A DNA stretch of 64,000 nucleotides from Desulfovibrio fairfieldensis. GTDB lineage: Bacteria; Desulfobacterota; Desulfovibrionia; Desulfovibrionales; Desulfovibrionaceae. The position numbers were made by a program, and so were the translations under genes. The stretch's first letter is position 1; each line of letters opens with the position of its first letter. The stretch covers positions 2,074,501 through 2,138,500 of the forward strand of contig NZ_CP014229.1 in NCBI RefSeq assembly GCF_001553605.1. The letters are read 5' to 3'. Under the pieces are notes generated by a model that saw nothing but the letters and a program-made list of their open reading frames with translations, searched no databases and was not told the DNA's origin. Shown one piece after another: positions 25,663 to 33,770 of this stretch.

Positions 25663-26019
25663 ATGAAAAGGGTTTTACTCTGTATGCTTACGCTCGTTTT
25701 TGTCGCGTCTTTTGGCGTGTATCATTGGCATCAGCGCAGAAAAGAAGCCCTGGAAGAAAGAATATCTATTGCGGTTCTTACTATTACTGATGGTGTGGAT
25801 TGGGCGAGAAAGGACTGTAAAAAACATGAGTTGAGTAACCCTTTTATTAGAGCTACCAGTGGAATATATATCAAAAAATTAGAACTGGGCTGGATTGACC
25901 TACAATGCAGGGGAGAAACAGATCGTGCCCGGCCCGCAACACCTCGAAATGACGCTGGCAACAACCTGGACGAAAAGCTTGAACTCTACGAGGACACCAC
26001 AAATAACATCCTCAACTAG
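25663..26019 (+). CDS. Hypothetical exported or membrane-anchored small protein
   Basis: 118 residues. The N-terminus MKRVLLCMLTLVFVASFGVY is a signal peptide or membrane anchor with a Cys in the hydrophobic core but no clear lipobox. The rest is soluble with two Cys (DCKKHE, LQCRGE). No family recognised. It lies downstream of the Xre gene on the same strand and is followed by a stem-loop with a T-run (26043-26076), so it ends a short transcript. It could be an immunity, exclusion or lysis-related protein, but nothing in the sequence proves this. Confidence 0.55.
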   Translation: MKRVLLCMLTLVFVASFGVYHWHQRRKEALEERISIAVLTITDGVDWARKDCKKHELSNPFIRATSGIYIKKLELGWIDLQCRGETDRARPATPRNDAGNNLDEKLELYEDTTNNILN

Positions 26020-26042
26020 CCTTGTGGGTCAAGGATAAACCG

Positions 26043-26076
26043 GGCCGGGAAAGCGTGTGCTGCCCCGGCCTTTTTT
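26043..26076 (+). terminator. Intrinsic terminator
   Basis: GGCCGGG and CCCGGCC arms around a GTGTGCTG-containing loop, followed by six T. Confidence 0.75.
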
Positions 26077-26082
26077 GTTCGG

Positions 26083-26436
26083 TTTCAGTCAACGGATGGG
26101 CATCAACAGATTAATACCCTTGACGGCGAACCGTGGTTTGTGGCGAAGGATGTGTGTGAGGTTCTCGGCCTTGGTAACGTGACTGAGGCATTGCGCGGGT
26201 TGGATGAAGATGAAAAGGGTTACTTCAGAATTTCTGAAGGAACCTCTCCGCAAGGCGGGAATCCTAATTTACTCATCATCTCCGAATCCGGCCTGTATGC
26301 TCTGGTCTTCCGCAGCCACAAGCCGGAAGCCCGCGCCTTTTCCAAATGGGTTCGTGGTGATGTTCTTCCGACATATCGTCAAAAGGGCTTCGTCGGCACA
26401 CCGCCCCAAAGCCGTGTGGGGCCGTGTCGGGCTTGA
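26083..26436 (+). pseudogene. BRO-N domain protein remnant
   Basis: The frame reads DGHQQINTLDGEPWFVAKDV, then CEVLGLGNVTEALRGLDEDE, and later LLIISESGLYALVFRSHKPE and FSKWVRGDVLPTYRQKG, which is a clear BRO-N (phage antirepressor) domain. No start codon exists in this frame upstream of the GTG at 26140, which lies inside the domain; the ATG at 26096 is in a different frame. The protein also ends soon after the BRO-N domain, without the usual C-terminal half. I therefore call it a decayed antirepressor gene rather than a functional 98-residue protein. Confidence 0.75.
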
Positions 26437-26544
26437 GCGAGCCCATCGGTGGGGGCATTGCCGCGCCCCCGCCCTTGCCTGAAATTTGTATGGTTGCCAG
26501 GGCCATCCCTGATTGCTATCTTTTGAAAAAGAAGGAAGAAAAAG

Positions 26545-26715
26545 ATGCGCATCACCATTGAACTTGAGCGTGAAGTGGACGGACGCTGGATCGCGGAAGC
26601 TCCGGATTTCCCAGGCGTTCTGGTTTACGGCCAAGACGAAACAGACGCTTTGCAGCGGGTGCAGGCCCTGGCCTTGCGCTGCATAGCTGAACGCCTTGAG
26701 ATGCGGATAGCTTGA
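26545..26715 (+). CDS. Solitary HicB-like antitoxin-type protein
   Basis: 56 residues. MRITIELEREVDGRWIAEAP followed by DFPGVLVYGQDETDALQRV is the HicB partial-RNase-H fold, found in HicAB antitoxins and in stand-alone proteins. The start has GAAGGAAG upstream. No HicA-type toxin is visible within several hundred bases on either side, and the usual C-terminal DNA-binding extension is missing. It may be an orphan antitoxin (anti-addiction) or a regulator of another function. Confidence 0.7.
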   Translation: MRITIELEREVDGRWIAEAPDFPGVLVYGQDETDALQRVQALALRCIAERLEMRIA

Positions 26716-26822
26716 CCTTGGGATGAGCCGTGCTTATTGAGGAAGTGAGGGCGACGAAGTGCTTGTACACCCCGCCGCCCGTGGGACACGTTCTCCGCGA
26801 GTAAGTGCTTCGCGAGTTTTGC

Positions 26823-26855
26823 GCCCCGGTAGAAGAAGCTACCTTCTACCGGGGC
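26823..26855. other. 13-bp perfect stem-loop
   Basis: GCCCCGGTAGAAG and its complement around a 7-base loop. No T-run follows, so it may be a transcript-stabilising hairpin or an attenuator rather than a terminator. Confidence 0.6.
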
Positions 26856-26948
26856 AACTTGTGTCTTAGAGGTTCATCAGACGATATTCACGTTTGGCTG
26901 GGTGGGGTGCCTTGGCCTATATGGGCTACAAGCTCAAGCGAGGTTGAT

Positions 26949-27035
26949 ATGGCCTTTTACATCGTAATTTCCATCGTTCTCGGCGGTGCATGCGCCTATG
27001 CGTTGTGGTGCGCCAGCAAGCGCCGTAAGCAATAA
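26949..27035 (+). CDS. Possible 28-residue single-pass membrane peptide
   Basis: MAFYIVISIVLGGACAYALW followed by CASKRRKQ: one transmembrane helix with a basic tail. GAGG lies five bases before the ATG. The size and pattern fit small membrane proteins of phages and satellites, but it is too short for a firm call. Confidence 0.4.
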   Translation: MAFYIVISIVLGGACAYALWCASKRRKQ

Positions 27036-27061
27036 TAGCTGAACGCCAAACGCTCTTCACC

Positions 27062-27089
27062 GGGCCGGGGATGGTTTCACCCCCGGCCC
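27062..27089. terminator. GC-rich stem-loop between convergent genes
   Basis: GGGCCGGGG and CCCCGGCCC with a 10-base loop, lying 25 bp beyond the stop of the polyvalent protein gene. It probably ends the long leftward transcript. Confidence 0.55.
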
Positions 27090-27113
27090 ATCCTTGTTTC
27101 TTCTCCTGCCCGG

Positions 27114-30100
27114 TTACTCTCTCAGGGCGTTGCCTACCTTCTCGCCGTATTTGACGAAGCGCCGCACCGGGATTCTGGCAAAGAAGCCGCCCAAGTCGAT
27201 GATGCTGTAGGCCAGGGCACGTTCGGCTTTCTCCCGTTTTTTGCCGCGCAGCTTGGGATCAGCCAGGGCACGGGCCTTGTCGCCCACCTTGAGGCCCAGG
27301 CGCACGGGCTTGTCCAGGACATTACGGCCCTGTGACTGCCTCCCGTTGATGAACCAGGAGGACAACGCCGGGCCCGCGACTGGAATCACCGGGGCGGCAT
27401 AGTCCGCCAAGCCTTCCAGATAGCGCCGGGTGACGCCCTTCTTGTCCCGCTTCTTTTTGTCGTCGTCGCTGCCGAACACGGCGGTCATGGCCTCGCCCAT
27501 GAGGTAAAAGGCCGTGGCCGGGAGAATCATGTCATAGAGCTGATAGCGGGCGTACTGCGGGGCACTCAGCTTTCCGGCTTGTACCGCCTGCAATGCCAAC
27601 CGCTGGCGCTGAAAGATCATCTCCACGGCGCTGCTGAACATGTTGAACCAGCTATAGCCGGGGTCACGCATGAACTTTGTCCGGCTGGTGGCGTCGTAAT
27701 CGGGATTGGAGCGCTTCACCATTTTGTCGGCATGGTCCACGGCGGCCTTGTGGTGCTCGCTGCTGGTGTCGATGCCCGCCTTGCCGCCGGGGTTCAGCTC
27801 GCGCATCTTGGCATTGTAGGCCCCTATCCAGAGCGCGGAGGACACGGCCATGTCCATGCACCGCATGGGAGCCAGACCCACGTCCGCAACCTGTTCCACG
27901 GTATGGGCTGCCCCGGCAAGGGAAATGAGCTTGCGCTGTTTGGCCTGCTTCGCCATATCCGTCACGCCCTGGGCCAAGTCGCGGTCAATGTTGCGGGAGC
28001 GGGATTCCATGTACGGGCTGACGCTCTCGATATCCCTGACCAGGTCCAGCGCGCCGGGGCGGAGCAGCTTGCCCAGACCTTCCAGCACGGGCCGCGCGCC
28101 CTGGTCGGCCATGGACTTCATCAGGGCGTCGGTCTGCATCATGACCGTATTCAGGTTCCAGGAAAGGCCGTAGTAGGTGACCATCTTGCGGAATACCTGG
28201 GCAATGTCCTGTCCGGCGGTCTGGTTTCTCTCCTTGTTCACCATGCCCTTGAGGTTCTCCCGGATGGCGTTGTACTCCTGCTCCCCGAAGGCCTGCACAT
28301 AGGCGGCCTTCCAGACGGGATTCCGCGTCACCCGGTCCACATGACGCACCGCCGGGCCGAGGGCAATGAAGGTTGTGGCGTCCTCAAAGTGCTGCATGAT
28401 CTGCCCAAGGTCCAGACGCAGGGCTTCACCGGGGGCATGGGCCGCGCGGGTCATGGTATGGCCGTGTCTCGCAGCCGGGGCCGTGAAGCCCGCCTGACCG
28501 CTGCGCAGAATGTCTTCCCGTTCCTGCCGGGCCGCTGCGGTTTCGGAAAGGCGTTGGTCATACTTGGCAGGGAAGTAGCCGCCGGGCAGTTCCACAACCT
28601 CGTCGCCCACGCGCAAGGTCATCGGTACGCCTTCCACCTTCTTGGGCGCGAAGCCGTAGAGCTTGCGGCGCGTGTCCACTGTGTCCGGCCAAAGGCTGTT
28701 CACCGCATCCCATATGCCCTGAATGGCCCGCCAGTCGGCGGCGGTGAGCAGACCGGGGCGCGGGGTATCCACTGGCGCCGCGTCGGCGCCAAAGAGATGA
28801 TAGGCCGCATCGTCGCCCAACAGGACGGCCACGCTCTCCATGTCCAGATCAGGGAAGCCCGCGTGCAGGCGGTCCATATTGGACTGGTTGCCCATCTGCA
28901 GGGCCAGACCGAATACCTGTTCCGGCGTCCAGCTTCGCCCGGCCTGCCGCATTTTTTCCGGCACCCGCAAGGCGGAACCATCCGCGCGGGTCACGCCGCC
29001 CAGCTTCTCCCCGAAACGCTCATTCAGGTCGGCCATACGGGTTACAAGCTGTTCCACCGGGCCGGACAGCCGCGTGGAGATATCGCGCCAGAGCAGTTTC
29101 TTTTGATTCTCGCCGTCCAGCAGGGGTTGCAGCAATTCTTGCTCGTTGAGGCCCGCCTTGCCCTTGGGGCCGATATTGCTGAACCCGTCCGCGCGCAGGA
29201 AAATGCTGCTCAAGCTTTCATGCTCGGAAAGGAACTTGCGGGAAAGGCGCTGCCACTTCTCCCGCGCGCTGCCTTCCTCGGCAATGCTCACGGGCTTCAA
29301 TCCCTGCATGGGGGCGGCGGCTTCCACGGCCTGGACCTCGATGCGCGCCGCTTCGGACTCCCGGCTGGCCCGGTTCATGGCCCGGCCCGCGTGTTCAAGG
29401 TGACTGACAAGCTCGTTCACGTCCTCAAGCTGGGTCAGGGGCAACTCGCCATAGGGCAGGGCATTCCGGTTGCGTGCCGGGCCGCTGTCCGTGAGAGGCG
29501 CGGCCTCATTCAACAACCATTCCGGGAAGGCATCAGCCAGGATATTTTGTCCCTCGGCCTGGGCCTGGGAGCCGTCGCTTTCCATAATCAGGTCGGCGTC
29601 CGGATTCAGGGCGTTGATGATCTCGCGCAGGCTCAAGGATTCCGCGGCGCTGTCCCGCTCGCCTTCCGGCATCCGGGCAAGAGAAAAACGCTCCATGATC
29701 CGGCGCAGACCTTCACGGGCCAGGGAATCAATCTTGTCCGGCTTGATGGCGGCCGCCTTTCGTGCCCGGCGCGTTACCGCCTCGATCTGCTTGCGGGCCT
29801 TCACGGCCTGGACATACAGCTCATTGGACAGCCGGGCGGCGTTCAGAAGTTCCAGGGATTCCACCAGATCGCCCTTGCGCAATGCCTGTTGCAAGCGGCG
29901 CTGGCCCTTACGCAAGGCGGCATTGTATGTGTCCGGGCGGATGTCGCTCACGCGGCTCCGGCTGATCTGCTCCTGGGCCTGAAAGATCAGAACCTTGCGG
30001 GGCGTGGCCAGACTGTCGGCCAGCCGCTTCACGCTTTCCGGGGTGGGGGCGCGCTTCTTGGCCAGCAGCTTTCCCAGGGATTTATCCAGAGCGTCCAGAT

Positions 30101-33100
30101 AATCGCCGTAGGCATCCCCGGCCATCTGGTCCACGGACTGTTCCCGCAAGGAATCGTCACCGGCCAGCATGGCCTGGGCCATGTCCTCAATCTGTCCCCG
30201 CTTGCTCTGTCCCTGCAAGGCGAGACGGTCATACAGCGCATTCCAAAGCGCGTCCGTGTCCTGCCAGCCCATTTCCTGGGCTGCCAGATCAAGAGGCAGA
30301 CCGTTTTCCCGCACAAGCCCGCGTCTGGCCCTGGACAGTTCGCGCACCGCCTCCTTGCCGTATTCCCGTTCAAGGGCCTGCCGGTCCAGTCCCGGCCCGG
30401 TCTTGCCGCTGAGATAGTCCACGGTTTCCCAGAACTGTTCTTGGCCTACCGCCGTTCTGGCGATGTCGCGGTATTCATGCAGGCGCTTTTGCCGGTCGCG
30501 CAGGGTGGCTTTGTTCATGGCAATCACGGCATCTTCCGCCGCCTCGGCCAGCCGGGCGTCCAGTTCGGCCTGATCCTCCAGGGACAATTCAGCGTTGACC
30601 CTGGCGGCCCCGTCCAGAAGGTCCATACGCTCACGGGAGCGTGAAAGAATGTCGTCCGTGGTCAGCATGCGGTCGAACACGGCGCGCACGTCGTCAGTCA
30701 GCCGGTGGTTCTCGAACCCGGCAGAAGAAAAAATGGCGCGCATGTTTTTGTAGATGTTCAGCAGCCAGTCCCGGAATCCGGCGAAGACGCGGCGCAGCTT
30801 GGCGCTGGGGGCCTTGCCCTCCATGAAATAGGCTTCGCCCGCCGTGGCCACGGCCTCCTGGAAGCTGCGATATTCCTCCGGGGTAAGGGGACCTTCCGAA
30901 GAAACCCCGGCCCATTCCCGCAGGGCGCGGACATCAGCGGCGGCGGCTTCATTCCCCTGCCCGGCGATTTCCTCAAGCTGGCGCGTGAATATGTGCGTGG
31001 ACTCATGCAGCACCGTGGAAAGGTCTTTGCTGTCAAAGAGCGTGACCAGGGCTTGCACCTCGCCTTCCGGCGTGGTCTGGAAGTCCACTTGGCCGCGCCG
31101 TTCCTGCATGCCTTGATCCTGGGCAAGCGGCTTGCTCTCCGGGCTGAGAAGGCTTATATTCTCATCAGAAGAGCCGCTTTTGAGAGCAGAGGGGTCGCCC
31201 CCACGGGGGCTTGGGTATGCCGGGGAGCCGCCGGCACTCTGATAGAAAGCGGCTCCTTTATTTTGTTCAAGCCAGTTTTCAACCTTGGCGGCGCTATCCC
31301 GAAAGGCCGTCAACACCACAAGCCGTCTGCCAAGAAATTTCCCCTCTTGAGGGGCGGCAACGACAACCAGACTTTCTTTCCCTTCATTCAGGGTAAAGGC
31401 AATGGCCCTCCCCCCGGTCACCTTGTTTTGAGCAAGGGGCGTCGGTTCACCGCGCACGATAACTTCCGGGATGGCACTCCAGGCATTAAAGTCAGGATGT
31501 CCCGATTTGATATGCCGTACCTGATCCGATGCAAGGATTATCTCGCTGTCTGGAATGTTCAGATCCGTCCTGCCAGCCGTGCCCAGCCCAAAGTATGATT
31601 TTTTGTCCTGCGGCGTTCCGGCCAGCACTTCGTCCACAAAGCCTTGGAGCGTGGCCGCGTTGTTTCGGTACATGGCTTGAGCCAGCGCGGCGGCCCCCTG
31701 GGCCTGCTCGCCCTGGGCAAAACTCCGGATGCGCAGCGTTTCCACCGGGTCAGCGCCGTATCTGGCGCGGAACGCCTCGGCATTGGCCCGTTGCAGGGCC
31801 GTATATCGTTCCGCCACATGAGCGGGGAATCCCGCTCCCATGAACTCCTGACGCAGGCGGCTTTCCTCGGCGCGCAGGGCGCGGCTCTGCTCTCGGCGCT
31901 CGGCCAGTCTGAGCGCGGCGGCGTCGAGTTGTTCAGCCGGATTGAACAGCCGGGCTTCCTCCCCGGTCAGTCCGTCCGGCTTTTGGCGTACGGCATCCAG
32001 CAGGGCGGCGCGTTCCGGCCCGGCAGGCAGGGAAAGGATGCGCACCAGCTGGACTTCCACGGGAGCGCCCGACGACATGGCCGCTTGCACCTGTTCCACG
32101 GTCAGGCCGAGTTGGGAGAGTTGCGCCGGGGTATCCGGGGACATGGTGGGTGCCGGGACTTCCTCCTGCACCGGCTCCTGACTGCGGGCATATTCGCCCT
32201 GGGCAAAGCTGGTCAGGCTTTGCGGGTCAAGAAAAACTGTCCGCGCGTCCTGGGGCACAAGGTTGCCGTAGGCCGCTTCAAAGGCTTCGCGGCTCTTGCC
32301 CTTGAGCTTGGTAGCGTCGCCCACCTCGGCGGCCCGGCTCAAAGCTTCGCCCAAAGCAAGCCGCTGTCCGGCTTCCGCCTCCTGCCCGGCCACCTCGGCG
32401 ATGGCGGCGGCCACGCCGCGCTGTTCCGGGGGATAGTCGGCAAGGTCAATGGCGGGCTGTTCCGTGCCGGGGTTGCGCCCGGCTATGGCGCGCATGCCTC
32501 CGCCCATGATCCCGGCATAGAGAATCGGGGTCCAGTCTTTGGCCCCTTCCAGGGCCCGGCCCCATATTTGGGCGGCGTCCTCGTTTTTGGCAATGCCTTC
32601 CAGCGCGCCCTGAATGGGATTCTCCGCATATTCGGTCGCGCCCTCCACGGCTGCGGCGCGCAAGGTGTTAATGGCGGCCTGAATCTTGGGCGGGAGTTGG
32701 GCCACGGCCTGATCCAGTCGCGCCCCGGCCACGTTCATGGCCCGTTCCACAAGATGTTTGCCCGTGCGCGGGGCCATTTGCGGCAACATGGCATCCAGGC
32801 CCGTTCGTTCCAGCAGGCCTGTAGCCATGCCGAAAGCTGCGGCGCTGAGCAGGGAATTTACCACGGGCACATCATCCCGGCGCAACTGCTCATAGTGGGC
32901 TGCGCCTTCCTGACTGCCGCCCATGACGGCCCCGGCTGCGGGATTGGCCACATATGCCGCTATGGTCGGGAGCATCTTTGCCGCCATGTCCCCCACATTG
33001 CCCACCACGGCGGCCAGGCCTTCGTCCGAAAGCAGCGTGGTCCAGTCTTTGCGGATTTCCTCATTGCTCAGACGCCCGGCAGAAGGGAGAAGTTCAGCCA

Positions 33101-33770
33101 GCAGCGCACGGGAGACATCGGCCTGACGGCGGCCAAAGGCTTCTACCGCCGCCCCGGCATCGCGCATGCCCACCGCCTGCATGGCCCCGCCCAGAGCCTG
33201 AACGCCCTGATATGCGGACTCCGCGATATTGAGCGGCGCGCGCGGGAGCGCATTGACCAACTCCCTGCCCGTCCGGCTGCGATTGATCGTCTCAACGCCC
33301 TTATGGAACAGGTCAGCCGGGGCGGACAGCAGTTTGTTGAACTGGTCGGCCAGGGGCACTTCCGTATGAATGAGGCTGGCGCTGTCCAGGTCGCCCAACA
33401 CTTGCACCGTGTCCGTGGAGAAATCGCCCATTGCTTCCAGGGCCAACTCGTGCGCCGCTCCGGTGGCCAGCTTCTCGTCTTCAAGGCTGGTATAGGTCGG
33501 AATGCCTTTGCCCTCCCGCACCTTGAAAGCCGTCACCGCCGCATCCTGGGATTTGCCCAGCGTGTAGGAGAGTACGCGCCGGGCCTGGGCCTCGGTATTC
33601 TCGGCGGACTGTACGGCGTCGGGGGCGTGGAGTTGCACGGGGCTTTTAACAAAATCCAAAAACGGGTTGGAGTTCAACGCTTCGTTGTGAGCGGCTTCTT
33701 CTTGCTGGCCGACTACGGACATGAAAGGGGTGGAGGATTGCGTCGTGTTGGTAGATGATTCTTGTGTCAT
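27114..33770 (-). CDS. 2218-residue polyvalent phage-type protein with nuclease and metallopeptidase segments
   Basis: By far the longest gene in the window. Segments seen: residues about 265-440 are Ala/Gly-rich and amphipathic, with repeated GAA-G-TG-E-like patterns typical of phage ejection proteins; about 725-830 (SYFGLGTAGRTDLNIPDS, HIKSGHPDFNAW, IPEVIVRGE, GRRLVVLTAFRD) resembles the Barnase/EndoU/ColicinE5-like nuclease domain of phage MuF-type polyvalent proteins; HESTH at 922-926 is a zincin metal site; about 1000-1500 are long charged helices; the last 450 residues contain hydrophobic helices (FYLMGEAMTAVFG) and end in a basic tail. In phages and conjugative elements such proteins travel with the DNA into the recipient cell. 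The domain boundaries are my estimates. It is the last gene of the leftward series. Confidence 0.8.
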   Translation of the reverse strand: MTQESSTNTTQSSTPFMSVVGQQEEAAHNEALNSNPFLDFVKSPVQLHAPDAVQSAENTEAQARRVLSYTLGKSQDAAVTAFKVREGKGIPTYTSLEDEKLATGAAHELALEAMGDFSTDTVQVLGDLDSASLIHTEVPLADQFNKLLSAPADLFHKGVETINRSRTGRELVNALPRAPLNIAESAYQGVQALGGAMQAVGMRDAGAAVEAFGRRQADVSRALLAELLPSAGRLSNEEIRKDWTTLLSDEGLAAVVGNVGDMAAKMLPTIAAYVANPAAGAVMGGSQEGAAHYEQLRRDDVPVVNSLLSAAAFGMATGLLERTGLDAMLPQMAPRTGKHLVERAMNVAGARLDQAVAQLPPKIQAAINTLRAAAVEGATEYAENPIQGALEGIAKNEDAAQIWGRALEGAKDWTPILYAGIMGGGMRAIAGRNPGTEQPAIDLADYPPEQRGVAAAIAEVAGQEAEAGQRLALGEALSRAAEVGDATKLKGKSREAFEAAYGNLVPQDARTVFLDPQSLTSFAQGEYARSQEPVQEEVPAPTMSPDTPAQLSQLGLTVEQVQAAMSSGAPVEVQLVRILSLPAGPERAALLDAVRQKPDGLTGEEARLFNPAEQLDAAALRLAERREQSRALRAEESRLRQEFMGAGFPAHVAERYTALQRANAEAFRARYGADPVETLRIRSFAQGEQAQGAAALAQAMYRNNAATLQGFVDEVLAGTPQDKKSYFGLGTAGRTDLNIPDSEIILASDQVRHIKSGHPDFNAWSAIPEVIVRGEPTPLAQNKVTGGRAIAFTLNEGKESLVVVAAPQEGKFLGRRLVVLTAFRDSAAKVENWLEQNKGAAFYQSAGGSPAYPSPRGGDPSALKSGSSDENISLLSPESKPLAQDQGMQERRGQVDFQTTPEGEVQALVTLFDSKDLSTVLHESTHIFTRQLEEIAGQGNEAAAADVRALREWAGVSSEGPLTPEEYRSFQEAVATAGEAYFMEGKAPSAKLRRVFAGFRDWLLNIYKNMRAIFSSAGFENHRLTDDVRAVFDRMLTTDDILSRSRERMDLLDGAARVNAELSLEDQAELDARLAEAAEDAVIAMNKATLRDRQKRLHEYRDIARTAVGQEQFWETVDYLSGKTGPGLDRQALEREYGKEAVRELSRARRGLVRENGLPLDLAAQEMGWQDTDALWNALYDRLALQGQSKRGQIEDMAQAMLAGDDSLREQSVDQMAGDAYGDYLDALDKSLGKLLAKKRAPTPESVKRLADSLATPRKVLIFQAQEQISRSRVSDIRPDTYNAALRKGQRRLQQALRKGDLVESLELLNAARLSNELYVQAVKARKQIEAVTRRARKAAAIKPDKIDSLAREGLRRIMERFSLARMPEGERDSAAESLSLREIINALNPDADLIMESDGSQAQAEGQNILADAFPEWLLNEAAPLTDSGPARNRNALPYGELPLTQLEDVNELVSHLEHAGRAMNRASRESEAARIEVQAVEAAAPMQGLKPVSIAEEGSAREKWQRLSRKFLSEHESLSSIFLRADGFSNIGPKGKAGLNEQELLQPLLDGENQKKLLWRDISTRLSGPVEQLVTRMADLNERFGEKLGGVTRADGSALRVPEKMRQAGRSWTPEQVFGLALQMGNQSNMDRLHAGFPDLDMESVAVLLGDDAAYHLFGADAAPVDTPRPGLLTAADWRAIQGIWDAVNSLWPDTVDTRRKLYGFAPKKVEGVPMTLRVGDEVVELPGGYFPAKYDQRLSETAAARQEREDILRSGQAGFTAPAARHGHTMTRAAHAPGEALRLDLGQIMQHFEDATTFIALGPAVRHVDRVTRNPVWKAAYVQAFGEQEYNAIRENLKGMVNKERNQTAGQDIAQVFRKMVTYYGLSWNLNTVMMQTDALMKSMADQGARPVLEGLGKLLRPGALDLVRDIESVSPYMESRSRNIDRDLAQGVTDMAKQAKQRKLISLAGAAHTVEQVADVGLAPMRCMDMAVSSALWIGAYNAKMRELNPGGKAGIDTSSEHHKAAVDHADKMVKRSNPDYDATSRTKFMRDPGYSWFNMFSSAVEMIFQRQRLALQAVQAGKLSAPQYARYQLYDMILPATAFYLMGEAMTAVFGSDDDKKKRDKKGVTRRYLEGLADYAAPVIPVAGPALSSWFINGRQSQGRNVLDKPVRLGLKVGDKARALADPKLRGKKREKAERALAYSIIDLGGFFARIPVRRFVKYGEKVGNALRE

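Noticed and set aside
27579..30644. 1021-residue ORF on the plus strand inside the polyvalent gene
   Set aside because: Antisense to the giant gene, His/Gly/Pro-rich without domain motifs, and no ribosome site. It is a codon-bias shadow.
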